Part shown: positions 28,230 to 38,800 of the stretch, piece after piece
Numbering within the stretch: position 1 is the stretch's first letter
Layout of the letters: the number at the start of each line of letters is the position of its first letter
DNA from: Mycolicibacterium phlei
GTDB lineage: Bacteria > Actinomycetota > Actinomycetes > Mycobacteriales > Mycobacteriaceae
DNA length: 64,000 nt
Assembly (NCBI RefSeq): GCF_001583415.1
Contig: NZ_CP014475.1
Span: 1,054,001-1,118,000, forward strand
Direction of reading: 5' to 3'
Program-made: the position numbers and the translations under genes
The notes under the pieces: generated by a model
The model's database searches: none
Told to the model about the DNA's origin: nothing
Seen by the model: only the letters and a program-made list of their open reading frames with translations

Positions 28230-31200
28230 ATGCCGTCCTACGATTCCATCGTCGTCGGCGAGGACTGGATCAGCGAGCACTACTTCACCACCGACTCACC
28301 CCGGGAATCGTTCCAGGCCAAGGTGCTCGAGCTTCGCAAACAGTGGGACGCCGAAGCCGCCGAGGGACGGGACACCGTGCGGCGACGGCTGCTCGGCGCC
28401 GCCGGCGAGTTGCAGACCCTCTTGTCGAGATTGGCAGAGAATCCCGACGCTGCGCCTGAGGCGCACTCCCTGATTCGCTCTGTGCTGGGATATCCCGAGA
28501 AGCTGGTCGATTTCACTGGGGAGCGGGCAGGCGCCGAGCTGAGGCTGCCGAATGCCCAGTTGAGTGGAGTCACAAGCACCTTGTTCCTGCAGGCACGCCC
28601 GGTTGAATCCATCGACGAGCTGCTCGATCCGGAGACCGGGCGGCTGCTCGACGCGGGGGAGGAGGACGGCAAGCCCGTCGAGTCGGTGACAAAGGCGGTG
28701 TCGGCCGCGTTCCGCAGCGACGAGCCTCCCGCGTTCGTCGTCGTGCAGGCCGGCCAATGGGTGCTGCTGGCCGAAGCTCAGCGGTGGGCCGAAGGTCGCT
28801 ATCTGGCCGTCGACCTGCTGGTGGTCACCGAACGTCGTGACGACAAGCGCGGAGGTGAGCTCGATCGGGCCGCCGCCATTCTCGGACGCCAGGCGCTGCT
28901 GCCCGATGCCGACGGAAACATCTGGTGGACAGGAGTTCTCGAAGACTCAGTCAAACACACCGTCGGGGTGTCCAAGGATCTGCGCGAGGGCATCCGACTG
29001 TCCATCGAGATCATCGCCAACGACGTGGTGCGACGCCGACGTGAGCGGGGCCTGCCGCTGGACGAGATCGACGCCAACGAGCTCGCCAAGCACGCGCTGC
29101 GCTTCCTCTACCGCATTCTTTTCCTCCTCTACGCCGAAGCCTCACCGGAGCTCCAGGTGCTGCCGGTCGGCGCCCCGGAGTACGGCGAGGGCTACGGGCT
29201 GGATCGGCTGCGGGATCTCACCCTGACCGAATTGGTCTCTCCCGGTGCGAAATCGGGAACTCACCTGTACGAGTCGTTGGCCAAACTGTTCGCGCTCGTC
29301 GACCGTGGGCATCATCCACAAACGCCGGATACCGGTGACGGCACCGCCGATCCGGCACCCGGCTTGGAGTTCAACGCGCTGCGTGCGGACCTGTTCGCTC
29401 CCGCCGCGACTGCCCTCATCGACCAGGTGAAGCTGAGCAACGAGGCGACGCAACAGGTATTGCAACACCTGCTGCTGTCGAAGGAGTCCAAGGGGCGCAA
29501 GGGCGCCGACCGCGGGTTCATCTCCTACGCCGAGCTCGGCATCAACCAGCTCGGCGCGGTGTACGAGGGCCTGATGTCCTACACAGGTTTCTTCGCCGAA
29601 GAGGACCTCTACGAGGTCGCCAAGAACGGTGACCCGGAGAAGGGTTCGTGGGTGGTTCCGGTGACCCGCGCCGACCACCTCTCGGAGTCCGATTTCGTGA
29701 CGGTCGAGGACGAGGCCACCGGTGAACGTGTCCCGGTGGTGCACCGGAAAGGCACCTTTGTGTTCCGTCTCGCGGGTCGGGAACGTCAGCAGTCGGCTTC
29801 CTACTACACACCGGAGGTGCTGACGAAGTTCGTGGTCTCCCAGGCGCTGGAGGAGCTGCTCGACCAGAACGGCAAACGCACCACGCCGGAGGAGATTCTC
29901 CAGCTGACCATCTGCGAGCCAGCGCTGGGATCGGGTGCCTTCGCGATTGAGGCGGTCCGTCAACTGGCCGCCGAGTACCTCAAGCGTGCGCAGGAGGACC
30001 GCAGCGAGGTCATCGACGCCGACCAGTATCAGGTCGAGCTGCAGAAGGTGAAGGCCTACATCGCACTGCACCAGGTGTACGGGGTGGATCTGAACGCGAC
30101 GGCGGTGGAGCTTGCCGAGATCTCACTGTGGCTGGACACCATGGTCGCGGGGTTGCAGGCGCCGTGGTTCGGGCTGCATCTGCGGCGCGGCAACTCGCTG
30201 ATCGGTGCACGGCGAGCCGTGTATGCCCCGACGTCGCTTGCGAAGAAAGCCTGGCTGAAGGAAGTCCCCAAGGATGTCCCGCTCGGAGACGAGATCGGTG
30301 CGGGTATCCACCACTTCCTGCTGCCGTCCGAAGGCTGGGGTGCCGTCATCGACACACCCGAGGCGAAGACTTACGTCCCGGACAAGCGTGAAGAACTGCG
30401 ACTGTGGCGCAACAGCATCCGCTCCAATCCGAGTGCTCCGATCAAGAAACGCCTCGCCGCGCTCGCGCAGCGAGTGGAAACGTTGTGGGAGTTGACGCTG
30501 CGTCGGCTGATCATCGCGGAATCGGAGATCCGCCGCGACATCGACGTGTGGGGGCTCGAGTCAGCCGTTCGGGCGGGCACCGCCGTCACCCGCGAACAGA
30601 TCGAAGAAGTCCTCCACAACGAGAACGGCGCATACCGGAGGCTGCGCCGCGTGATGGACGCCTGGTGCGCCCTGTGGTACTGGCCGCTAACCACCGACAT
30701 CGAACCACCCGACTGGGACCAGTGGGGCGGCGGGCTGGAGGCGATCCTCGGCGTGCCGCCGAAGGAGGGCAAGTACGAAAAGTACGGGCAGATCAGCCTG
30801 GCCGGCGACCTGAGTTGGCAGGACCTGGAAATTGCTGAGGACAACGACCGCACCTTCGCTCAGGCGCTGCCGATCGACAAGGCGCTGGAGGGGTTTCCCT
30901 GGCTGACTGTCGCGGCTGATATCGCTGAAAGGCAGGGGTTCTTCCACTGGGAGCTGGATTTTGCACCGGTGTTTGCCCGCGGGGGTTTCGACCTCCAGGT
31001 TGGAAATCCACCGTGGGTGCGCCCCGACTGGGATGAGGCTGGTGTGCTGGCGGAGTTCGACCCGTGGTGGGGTTTAAACGGAGACCCCACTCTGATGAGC
31101 AGAGACGAAACGCTTCAGTTGACAGGAGTCAAGGACATCTTCCTGAACGAGCGTAGCCAAGTGGCGGGGTTGAGCGCTCACCTGAAGTCTGAGTGCGATC

Positions 31201-32822
31201 GTCCACTGCTTCGGAATCTGCGTCCGGATCTTTACCGTTGTTTCATGGAAACAACCTGGAGAACGATGCATCCACTAGGTATCGTCGGATTGATTCATCC
31301 GGAAACGCATTTTACAGAAGTTGATGCGAGAAAGCTGCGAAAAGCTGCGTATCGCCGCCTTAGGAGGCATTGGCAATTTCGAAACGAACTGAAATTATTC
31401 GAGATTGGCAACCAGAAGGAGTATGGGGTTCACATTTATGGGTGTGAGGGGTCCGTTCGCTTCATTCAGGGGGCATCGCTCTTCCATCCAGACACTGCGA
31501 TGCGTTCGCTCTGCCACGACGGTGGCGGTGAGGCGCCTGGCATACGAGACGCAGATGATAAATGGGACTTGCGCCCCCACTCTGCCCGAATTGTTGAGGT
31601 CGATGAGTCGACACTCGGGCGCTGGGCGAGACTAATCGATGAACCAGGCATCCCTGCGGACGAGGCATGCATGCTGTACCCCGTCAATGAAGCGAGTAGT
31701 CGGGTATTGGACAAGATCGCGCACGTTCGACGGATTGGTGAAGCGACCTTCAGAACGACCGTCGGTTGGATCGAGACATCCGCAAAGCATAAGCGATACA
31801 TAATAGAGAGGTCGTCTACGCCTACTTCTTGGGTCGATGTCGTTCTGCAAGGGCCATTTTTTACGGTGGGCACGCCGCTGGCGAAGCAGCCAAACGAAAG
31901 TATGCGAAGCAATAAAGATTATACCGTGATTGATCTCGATTCAATCGGAATCAACTTCATTCCTCGGACGAACTATCAACCCGGATTGGAGCGTGGCGAG
32001 TATCAATCACTGTATTGTCGAAATGAGAATCCTAGATCGATCGACCGATTCCGGCTCGCGTGGCGGGAGATGGCAAAATCGCGGAATGTTCGTACTTTGC
32101 AAACTGCTCTAATCCCGCCCGGTCCCACCCATGTGCATGCGGTGCGTACGATGTGCGCGGTTGATTCTGCTTCGGATGCAGATCTGGTGGTGGCCGCTGG
32201 TATAACCCACTCGATTGTGAGCGACTTCTTTATAAAGGCGACGGGTAACGAGCATATCACGGCTTCGACCTTGGGTCGCCTCCCGCACGTTAGGGGGCAC
32301 CGACTTGAGTCCCAGCTTCTTCTCCGGACCTTGCGCTTGAATTGCGTCGTTCGCCCGTTCGCCCCTTTGTGGAACATGCTTTATGACGAATCGTGGATGC
32401 AGGACTCGTGGGTTAGTCCCATTGGATTGGACTATCTCAGTCGGCCGAAATTGGGTGAGGTTGAGCAACATTGGGACTGGGCTACGCCGCTCCGTCGCGT
32501 CGCCGACCGTCGTCAAGCTCTCGTCGAGATCGACGCCATCGTCGCGATTATGCTCGGCATCACCGCTGAGGAGCTTTTGACGATTTACCGGACGCAATTC
32601 CCAGTGCTGCAGAAGTACGAACGGGATGCCCTCTATGACGCCAACGGCCGCCAGCTGCCGGGCAAGCTGGCGGCGGAGTATCGCAAGAAGGGCAGGTTGA
32701 AGCCGGAGGACCTCACAGTGGACGGCGTCACCTACGTCGAGCCGTTCGTCGGGGTTGACCGCGAACGCGATATGGAGCTGGCGCACAAACACTTCAGCCA
32801 GATCGCTGAGTCGGGGGAGTAA
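28230..32822 (+). CDS. drmMI: DISARM adenine-specific DNA methyltransferase DrmMI
   Basis: 1530-aa class I adenine methyltransferase of the DrmMI/PglX-like group. The SAM-binding motif I is EPALGSGAF (563-571), followed by the Eco57I-like YGVDLNATAVELAEISLW. The catalytic motif IV is NPPW (926-929, QVGNPPWVRPDW). In class 1 DISARM this enzyme methylates host DNA to mark it as self. The ATG at 28230 has AAGGA upstream and lies three bases after the drmD stop. After motif IV the region about 31070-32470 (residues about 947-1413), where target recognition is expected, is markedly AT-rich compared with the rest. The last 120 residues return to normal composition. Confidence 0.85.
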   Translation: MPSYDSIVVGEDWISEHYFTTDSPRESFQAKVLELRKQWDAEAAEGRDTVRRRLLGAAGELQTLLSRLAENPDAAPEAHSLIRSVLGYPEKLVDFTGERAGAELRLPNAQLSGVTSTLFLQARPVESIDELLDPETGRLLDAGEEDGKPVESVTKAVSAAFRSDEPPAFVVVQAGQWVLLAEAQRWAEGRYLAVDLLVVTERRDDKRGGELDRAAAILGRQALLPDADGNIWWTGVLEDSVKHTVGVSKDLREGIRLSIEIIANDVVRRRRERGLPLDEIDANELAKHALRFLYRILFLLYAEASPELQVLPVGAPEYGEGYGLDRLRDLTLTELVSPGAKSGTHLYESLAKLFALVDRGHHPQTPDTGDGTADPAPGLEFNALRADLFAPAATALIDQVKLSNEATQQVLQHLLLSKESKGRKGADRGFISYAELGINQLGAVYEGLMSYTGFFAEEDLYEVAKNGDPEKGSWVVPVTRADHLSESDFVTVEDEATGERVPVVHRKGTFVFRLAGRERQQSASYYTPEVLTKFVVSQALEELLDQNGKRTTPEEILQLTICEPALGSGAFAIEAVRQLAAEYLKRAQEDRSEVIDADQYQVELQKVKAYIALHQVYGVDLNATAVELAEISLWLDTMVAGLQAPWFGLHLRRGNSLIGARRAVYAPTSLAKKAWLKEVPKDVPLGDEIGAGIHHFLLPSEGWGAVIDTPEAKTYVPDKREELRLWRNSIRSNPSAPIKKRLAALAQRVETLWELTLRRLIIAESEIRRDIDVWGLESAVRAGTAVTREQIEEVLHNENGAYRRLRRVMDAWCALWYWPLTTDIEPPDWDQWGGGLEAILGVPPKEGKYEKYGQISLAGDLSWQDLEIAEDNDRTFAQALPIDKALEGFPWLTVAADIAERQGFFHWELDFAPVFARGGFDLQVGNPPWVRPDWDEAGVLAEFDPWWGLNGDPTLMSRDETLQLTGVKDIFLNERSQVAGLSAHLKSECDRPLLRNLRPDLYRCFMETTWRTMHPLGIVGLIHPETHFTEVDARKLRKAAYRRLRRHWQFRNELKLFEIGNQKEYGVHIYGCEGSVRFIQGASLFHPDTAMRSLCHDGGGEAPGIRDADDKWDLRPHSARIVEVDESTLGRWARLIDEPGIPADEACMLYPVNEASSRVLDKIAHVRRIGEATFRTTVGWIETSAKHKRYIIERSSTPTSWVDVVLQGPFFTVGTPLAKQPNESMRSNKDYTVIDLDSIGINFIPRTNYQPGLERGEYQSLYCRNENPRSIDRFRLAWREMAKSRNVRTLQTALIPPGPTHVHAVRTMCAVDSASDADLVVAAGITHSIVSDFFIKATGNEHITASTLGRLPHVRGHRLESQLLLRTLRLNCVVRPFAPLWNMLYDESWMQDSWVSPIGLDYLSRPKLGEVEQHWDWATPLRRVADRRQALVEIDAIVAIMLGITAEELLTIYRTQFPVLQKYERDALYDANGRQLPGKLAAEYRKKGRLKPEDLTVDGVTYVEPFVGVDRERDMELAHKHFSQIAESGE
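31070..32470 (+). other. AT-rich, compositionally foreign segment inside drmMI (presumed target-recognition region)
   Basis: Two lines counted by eye contain 24/60 (31381-31440) and 25/60 (31921-31980) G+C bases. A line in the conserved N-terminal part (29941-30000) has 40/60. The change starts shortly after the NPPW motif and ends near the C-terminus, with the reading frame intact throughout. This pattern fits replacement of the specificity domain by recombination with a lower-GC donor. Confidence 0.75.
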
Positions 32823-32825
32823 CGC

Positions 32826-35800
32826 ATGGGCGCACTTCTGCCCACACTTCAGGCCACACATCTGCGTGAAGGTCTGACCGATTACCTGGCAACGACTTTC
32901 GCGCTGACCGATCCCGATGCTCAGGCAGCGCTCACCGACTTCATCGGTGATCCCGACAACGGCATGTTCAAGGGGCCGTATGTGCGGTTGCGGTTGCCGT
33001 TCGCGCCGGCTGGAGATGACTGGCGTCGCCATCTGGATTGGTGGCCCACCGATTTCGTTCCGTACGGGCATCAGGCGCGGGCATTCCAGCGGCTCTCCAC
33101 CCGGCACCAGGAGCGGCCCCAACCCACCCTGGTCACCACCGGCACCGGCTCCGGTAAGACCGAGGCGTTCCTGTACCCCATCCTCGACCACGTGCTGCGC
33201 GCCCGGAAGGCCGGCGTTACCGGGATGAAGGCGCTGATCCTCTACCCGATGAACGCGCTCGCCAACGATCAGGCCGAGCGACTCGCCAGGCTCATCTTCG
33301 GCGACCCGAGGCTGGCCGCGGTCACCGCCGGCCTCTACACCGGTGAGCACGGGAGCGGCGGCCGTACCCGCGTGTCGGCCGATAGCCTGATCACCGACCG
33401 CGAACTCATGCACGACGCGCCGCCGGACATCCTGCTCACCAACTACAAGATGCTCGACCACATGCTGCTGCGTCCGGACCGCGCCAACATGTGGCGGCTG
33501 TCCGCCGAATCGCTGCAGTACCTGGTGCTCGACGAGTTCCACACCTATGACGGCGCGCAGGGCACCGACGTCGCCATGCTGCTGCGTCGTCTCGGACTCA
33601 CCCTCAAAGCCCACTGGACCGCCGATTCGAAGGTCACCGAGGACGACCGGGCCCGACCCCTCGGCAGGGTGACCCCAGTCGCGACGTCAGCGACCCTCGG
33701 CTCCCGGGCGGCACCTACCGCCATGCTCGACTTCGCGTACACCGTTTTCGGTGAACCCTTCAGCGACGATGCGGTGATCGGCGAAACCCGACTCATGCCG
33801 GACGAATGGCGCAGAGCCCGCTCAGGCGCCCACGACCACGCGTGGAAGCCGATCGAACCGGTCCTTCCCGATGCCCTTGAACGGATCAACGCCCTCGACC
33901 GGGCCGGTGGCGACAACCATGCCGTCGCAACGGCTGTCTTCGCGGAGCTCTTCGAGCGGGTTGATCGACCGGAACTTCTCGGAAACCCCACCCAATCCGA
34001 GCTTTTCGACACGCCGGGGCAGGCTGATCTGTTCGGGCCGCCCACCCATTCAACCGATCCCGCTACCGGTTCGGATCCGAGCGTCGCCGAGATGCTGGAC
34101 CAACTCAAACGGCATCGGTTCATCCAGGATGTCCTGGAGCACGCCGTTGAGGCGGTGTCCCTGCCCGATCTGGCCGAACGCGTCTTCCCGGCGGTACCCG
34201 TCGACCGGGACGCCGCCCGGACCCGCGACATCCAGAACCGGTTCCTGGAGTTCGTCTTCGCCATGCTCTCCCACGTGCGTGCCGAGGCCGGGCGTGCGGC
34301 GCTCGGTGTCGACGTACACCTGTGGATCCGCGAACTCAGCAGGGTCGACCGCGCGGTGCGTGCCGCCGCGCAGTACCGGTGGTCTGACGACGGCACCACC
34401 GTCGACGACGAGCTGTATCTCCCCGCGGTGTACTGCCGGCACTGCGGACGTTCGGGCTGGGGTGCCCGACTCGCACCGACCGGCAACGCTCTGGACGTCA
34501 CCGACGAGGAGATCCGCGCCGACCACGCCGCCGGGACCGCCCGGTTCCGTGCGCTGATCTCCGCACCCGTCGAGGCGCAGGTACCCGGGGGTGTCAAAGG
34601 CCTGCGGTGGTTTCACCTCGACCACCGCGAACTCGTGGACACCACCCCCAACCCGCAGAGTCCCGACGTCATCAACGGTCGCGTACTGCCGGTGCTCACC
34701 CTCAGCGGTCCCGACGCCGACGAGGAGTCGAAGCGAGACACCTGCCCCGCCTGCGGGGCCGCCGACGGGATCCGGTTCCTCGGAAGCGCCATCGCCACCC
34801 AGCTGTCGGTGACCCTGTCGAACCTGTTCGGCGACAAGAACCTCGACGCCGCCGAGAAGAAGGCGTTGATGTTCACCGACAGCGTGCAGGACGCCGCCCA
34901 CCGCGCCGGTTTCGTCCAGGCTCGGTCTCACAGTCTGAGCCTCCGCACGGCACTTCGCGGCGCCCTGGGCGACGCCGAGATGGACCTGGACGAGTTGGCC
35001 CGGGCCGTCATCGACCGGGCCGGCGACGACCCCATGCTGCGGTACCAACTGCTGCCGCCGGACCTCGTGGACCGCGACGAGTTCGTCGCGTTCTGGAAGA
35101 CCGACGTGCACCCCAACTCACGGCGGGCCGCGGAGAACAAGGCCAAACGCCGGCTGCGGTTCGACGTCGACCTCGAGTTCGGACTGCAGTCCCGCACCGG
35201 CCGAACCCTCGAACTCACCGGCAGCGTCGCAGCCGAGGTGTATCTCGGCGCGCCGCACAGGGCTCCGATCCTGGGGCGCCGTGCCCTCGAGAGGGCCGAC
35301 TCCGCGCAACTGCTCTTGACCGGGGTGTCCGACGCGGCGCTGGCCCAATGGGTACGCGGCACGGTCGAACGGATCCGCACCCGCGGCGGCATCCACCACG
35401 ACTGGCTTCGGCCGTACCTCGAGAAGAACGCCAGCCGCTACCACATCTGGGGTGGACGCCCCCGCAGCCAGGGCATGCCCGCCTTCCCGAAAGGCCGCCA
35501 AGCCCCCGCATTCCCGGCACTCAAGTCCGGGACCGGCGCGCTGCCGGAGGGATTCGATCCGATCACCGCGCCCTCATCCTGGTACGCCCAATGGACGTCG
35601 CGCTGCCTCGACGTCAGCCCCCACGACGCGACGTTCCTGGCCAAGGCGCTGTTCACCGAACTCGCCGAACAGATGCTGTTGTCCACCGTCACGACCGAGA
35701 CGGGTTCGGTTGTCTACGGACTGTCAGCGGCCGACGTGCAGGTCAGTGCGCCCACGTTGGAGGCGCTCGAACGCGGCCGGCACCTGCTGGTCTGCGACAT

Positions 35801-38800
35801 CTGCCGAACCCCGGTCCCGGGAAGCGCCACCACCGTCGACGAACTCGACGGCGCACCATGCACGCTGATCCGCTGCCCGGGACGGCTGCACCGCAGTGCG
35901 AGAACCGACAACTTCTACCGCAGGCTGTACGACTCAGCGGAGATGAAACGCGTTGTCGCACGCGAACACACGAGCCTGCTGCCGACCAAGACCCGGCTCG
36001 CCTACGAAACCGCCTTCAAACGTGGTGGAACGGATCCGCAGGCACCCAACGTGCTCGTCGCGACCCCGACGTTGGAGATGGGTATCGATATCGGCGACCT
36101 GTCCACCGTCATGCTCGGATCGCTACCGCGCTCGGTCGCCTCGTATCTGCAACGAGTCGGCCGCGCGGGTCGACTCACCGGCAACTCCCTTGTGCTGGCC
36201 TATGTCCGGGGCCGTGGTGAACATCTGCCGAAACTCTTCGATCCGCTGTCGGTCATCCAAGGTGAGGTCCGGCCGCCGGCGACATTCCTCAACGCCGAGG
36301 AGATCCTGCAACGTCAGTACATCGCGCACATCGTCGACGAGTTCGCCCGCGATCCCCAGCTGCCCGAACCCAGGGACGCGCGCTCGGTCCTCGGTGACAG
36401 CGGGGTGAATGGCTGGCTTGACCATCTGATCGACACGGCCGCCGTCAGGGCCGATGAACTCCTGAACCGCTTCCTGGCTCAATTCGGCGACCTCCTCAGC
36501 CCCGAGGCCGTCGCCGGCCTGCGCGCATGGGCCAGCCCCCCACCGCAGGGCGGACCAAGCGGTCTCACCGAACGACTGACGGCCGCGGCGCACCAGTGGC
36601 AACTCGACCTCAAACAACTCAACGAGCGGCTGGCCACCGTCGAGGCGGAACTGCCCGAGTTCGAACGTCGCGCCACCTCACCGGCGGCCACCGACGACGA
36701 CCGGCGCGCCTTCAAGATCGCCAAGGGCACACGCAAGCTGTTGGGGGCCCAGATCACCTCGCTGACGCGTGACTACTGGATCTCGGTTCTCGAACGCTAC
36801 GGGGTTCTGCCCAACTACACCCTGCTCGACGACTCGGTCACCCTCGACGTCGGTGTCACGTGGATCGATCCGGACACCAACGACTACATGGGGGAACAAC
36901 TCAGCTATCAGCGCGGCTCCCGCGTCGCCCTCACCGAACTGGCCCCGGGCGCCACCTTCTACGCCCAGGGACTCGCGGTCACCATCGACGCGGTGGACCT
37001 GGGGGCCGGCGAATCCAACATCCGCGTATGGCAGGTCTGCCCGCAGTGCGGCTGGGTGCACGACAGCCCGTCGGCAGCGGTGACAGAACCCGTGTCGAGC
37101 TGCCCGCGCTGCGACAGCACCGGGATCGCCGACGTGGGCCAGCACCTGTCCGTCGTCGAGATGACCCGGGTCTCCGCGGAAGTGCGCCGCGACGAGGCCA
37201 CCATCAACGATCTGCGCGACAACCGCCACCGCGAGCTCTTCACGGTGGTGACCGCCGCCGACATCGATCCTGCGCAGGTGGGGCGCACGTGGTACCGCTC
37301 GGGTTCGTCCTTCGGCGCGGAATACCTGCGACGCCTGGACATCCGCTGGATCAACCTCGGCGCGCGGGCGTCCAAGGGCAAGCCACGGATGATCGCCGGG
37401 CAGGAAGCGGCCAGCGGCCTGTTCCGGGTGTGCGCCTCCTGCGGCCAACTCGACCGGGAGGCCGGCCGCAACAGTCGATACGAGCACCGCTCCTGGTGCC
37501 GCCTGCGGACATCGGCCACCGAGGACGTCCGCGACATCGCCCTGGCACGCCGTCTGCGCACTCAGGGGGTGCTGCTGCATCTCCCCCCGGAGATGGAGTA
37601 CGACACGTTCGCCCACCCGAGCCTCGCCGCGGCGATTCTGCTCGGCCTGCGCGAGGTGATCGGCGGATCCCCCGAGCACCTCGATGTGGCCACCATCAGT
37701 GACGCGCTCTGGGCACCCGATCGTCGTGCCCTCCTGATCCACGACACCGTTCCCGGCGGTACCGGCTATCTGGCCGAATTCGCGGACCACCGCAAGGTTT
37801 TCGCAGTACTCGCCGCCGCCCGGCAGATCCTGCGGGAGTGCCCCTGCCGCGACGAGGAACGCCTGGCCTGTCACCGATGCCTGTTGCCGTTCGCCGCGCC
37901 CTACGAGATGGACAGGGTGTCGCGAGTCACCGCGCTGAAGCTGCTCGACGGCATTCTGGACATCGGAGCCCACGGCACCCCAGACCTCGAATCCTGGACC
38001 GCCGAGGTGACCGAGCACACGCCGCCCAGCATGCCGCTGAGCGACGAGTCGTTCCTGGAGCGCGACTTCTATCGATCGTTCGTCGAACGACTCAAACTCG
38101 TGGGCGCGGCCGTCGTGGAGAAACCCGGTATGCACGGCCCGTCAGCCACAATCACCGTGCAGGGCAGCAAGTCCCGGAAGTGGTCATTGCGACCGCAGGT
38201 TGCGCTGGGCTTCGTGAAGCCGGACTTCGTGCTGCAGACCGCCGACCCCGACATCCCCCGCATCGCGATCTTCACTGACGGGCGCGCGTTCCACGCGGTT
38301 CCCGGTTGCAACCGAGTCGCCGACGACGCCGACAAACGCGCCGCGCTGCGCGAAGCCGGCTATCTGGTGTGGTCATTGGGACACGAGGACCTGCAGAGGT
38401 TCAAGTCCGCAGAATCAGTTGAGCCGACCTGGCTCGACCAGAAGGCGGCGAACTTCGTCACCAGCAGGTTCCACGTTCAACCCGGATTGGTGCGACTGCT
38501 CGCCAAAGACCCGGTGTCCCAACTGTTGGAATTCATTCTCGAGCCTGATATCGAGGCATGGCGACATTTCAGCACCTGGATGCCGTATCTGTTCGTTCGC
38601 GGCGACAACAGGAGGAAATCCGACTGCGGCACTGTCTCCTCCGCGGCGCTGGCGGCCCTGGACGGATCCACCCCGTTCGAGGCGTCCGGCCCGGACATGT
38701 GCTGGTCCTACACCGACGGGGGCCTCACCATCGCCGCCGGCGTACACACGCCGTCGGATCCACCGCGGGCGATGCTCGCTGTCGATGACCGTGACGACCG

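Noticed and set aside
32109..33614. 501-codon minus-strand open frame across the drmMI/DruE-like junction
   Set aside because: Spans two clearly real genes on the plus strand; composition is shadow-like.
36678..38135. 485-codon minus-strand open frame inside the DruE-like gene
   Set aside because: Antisense to DUF1998 and helicase motifs; no independent support.
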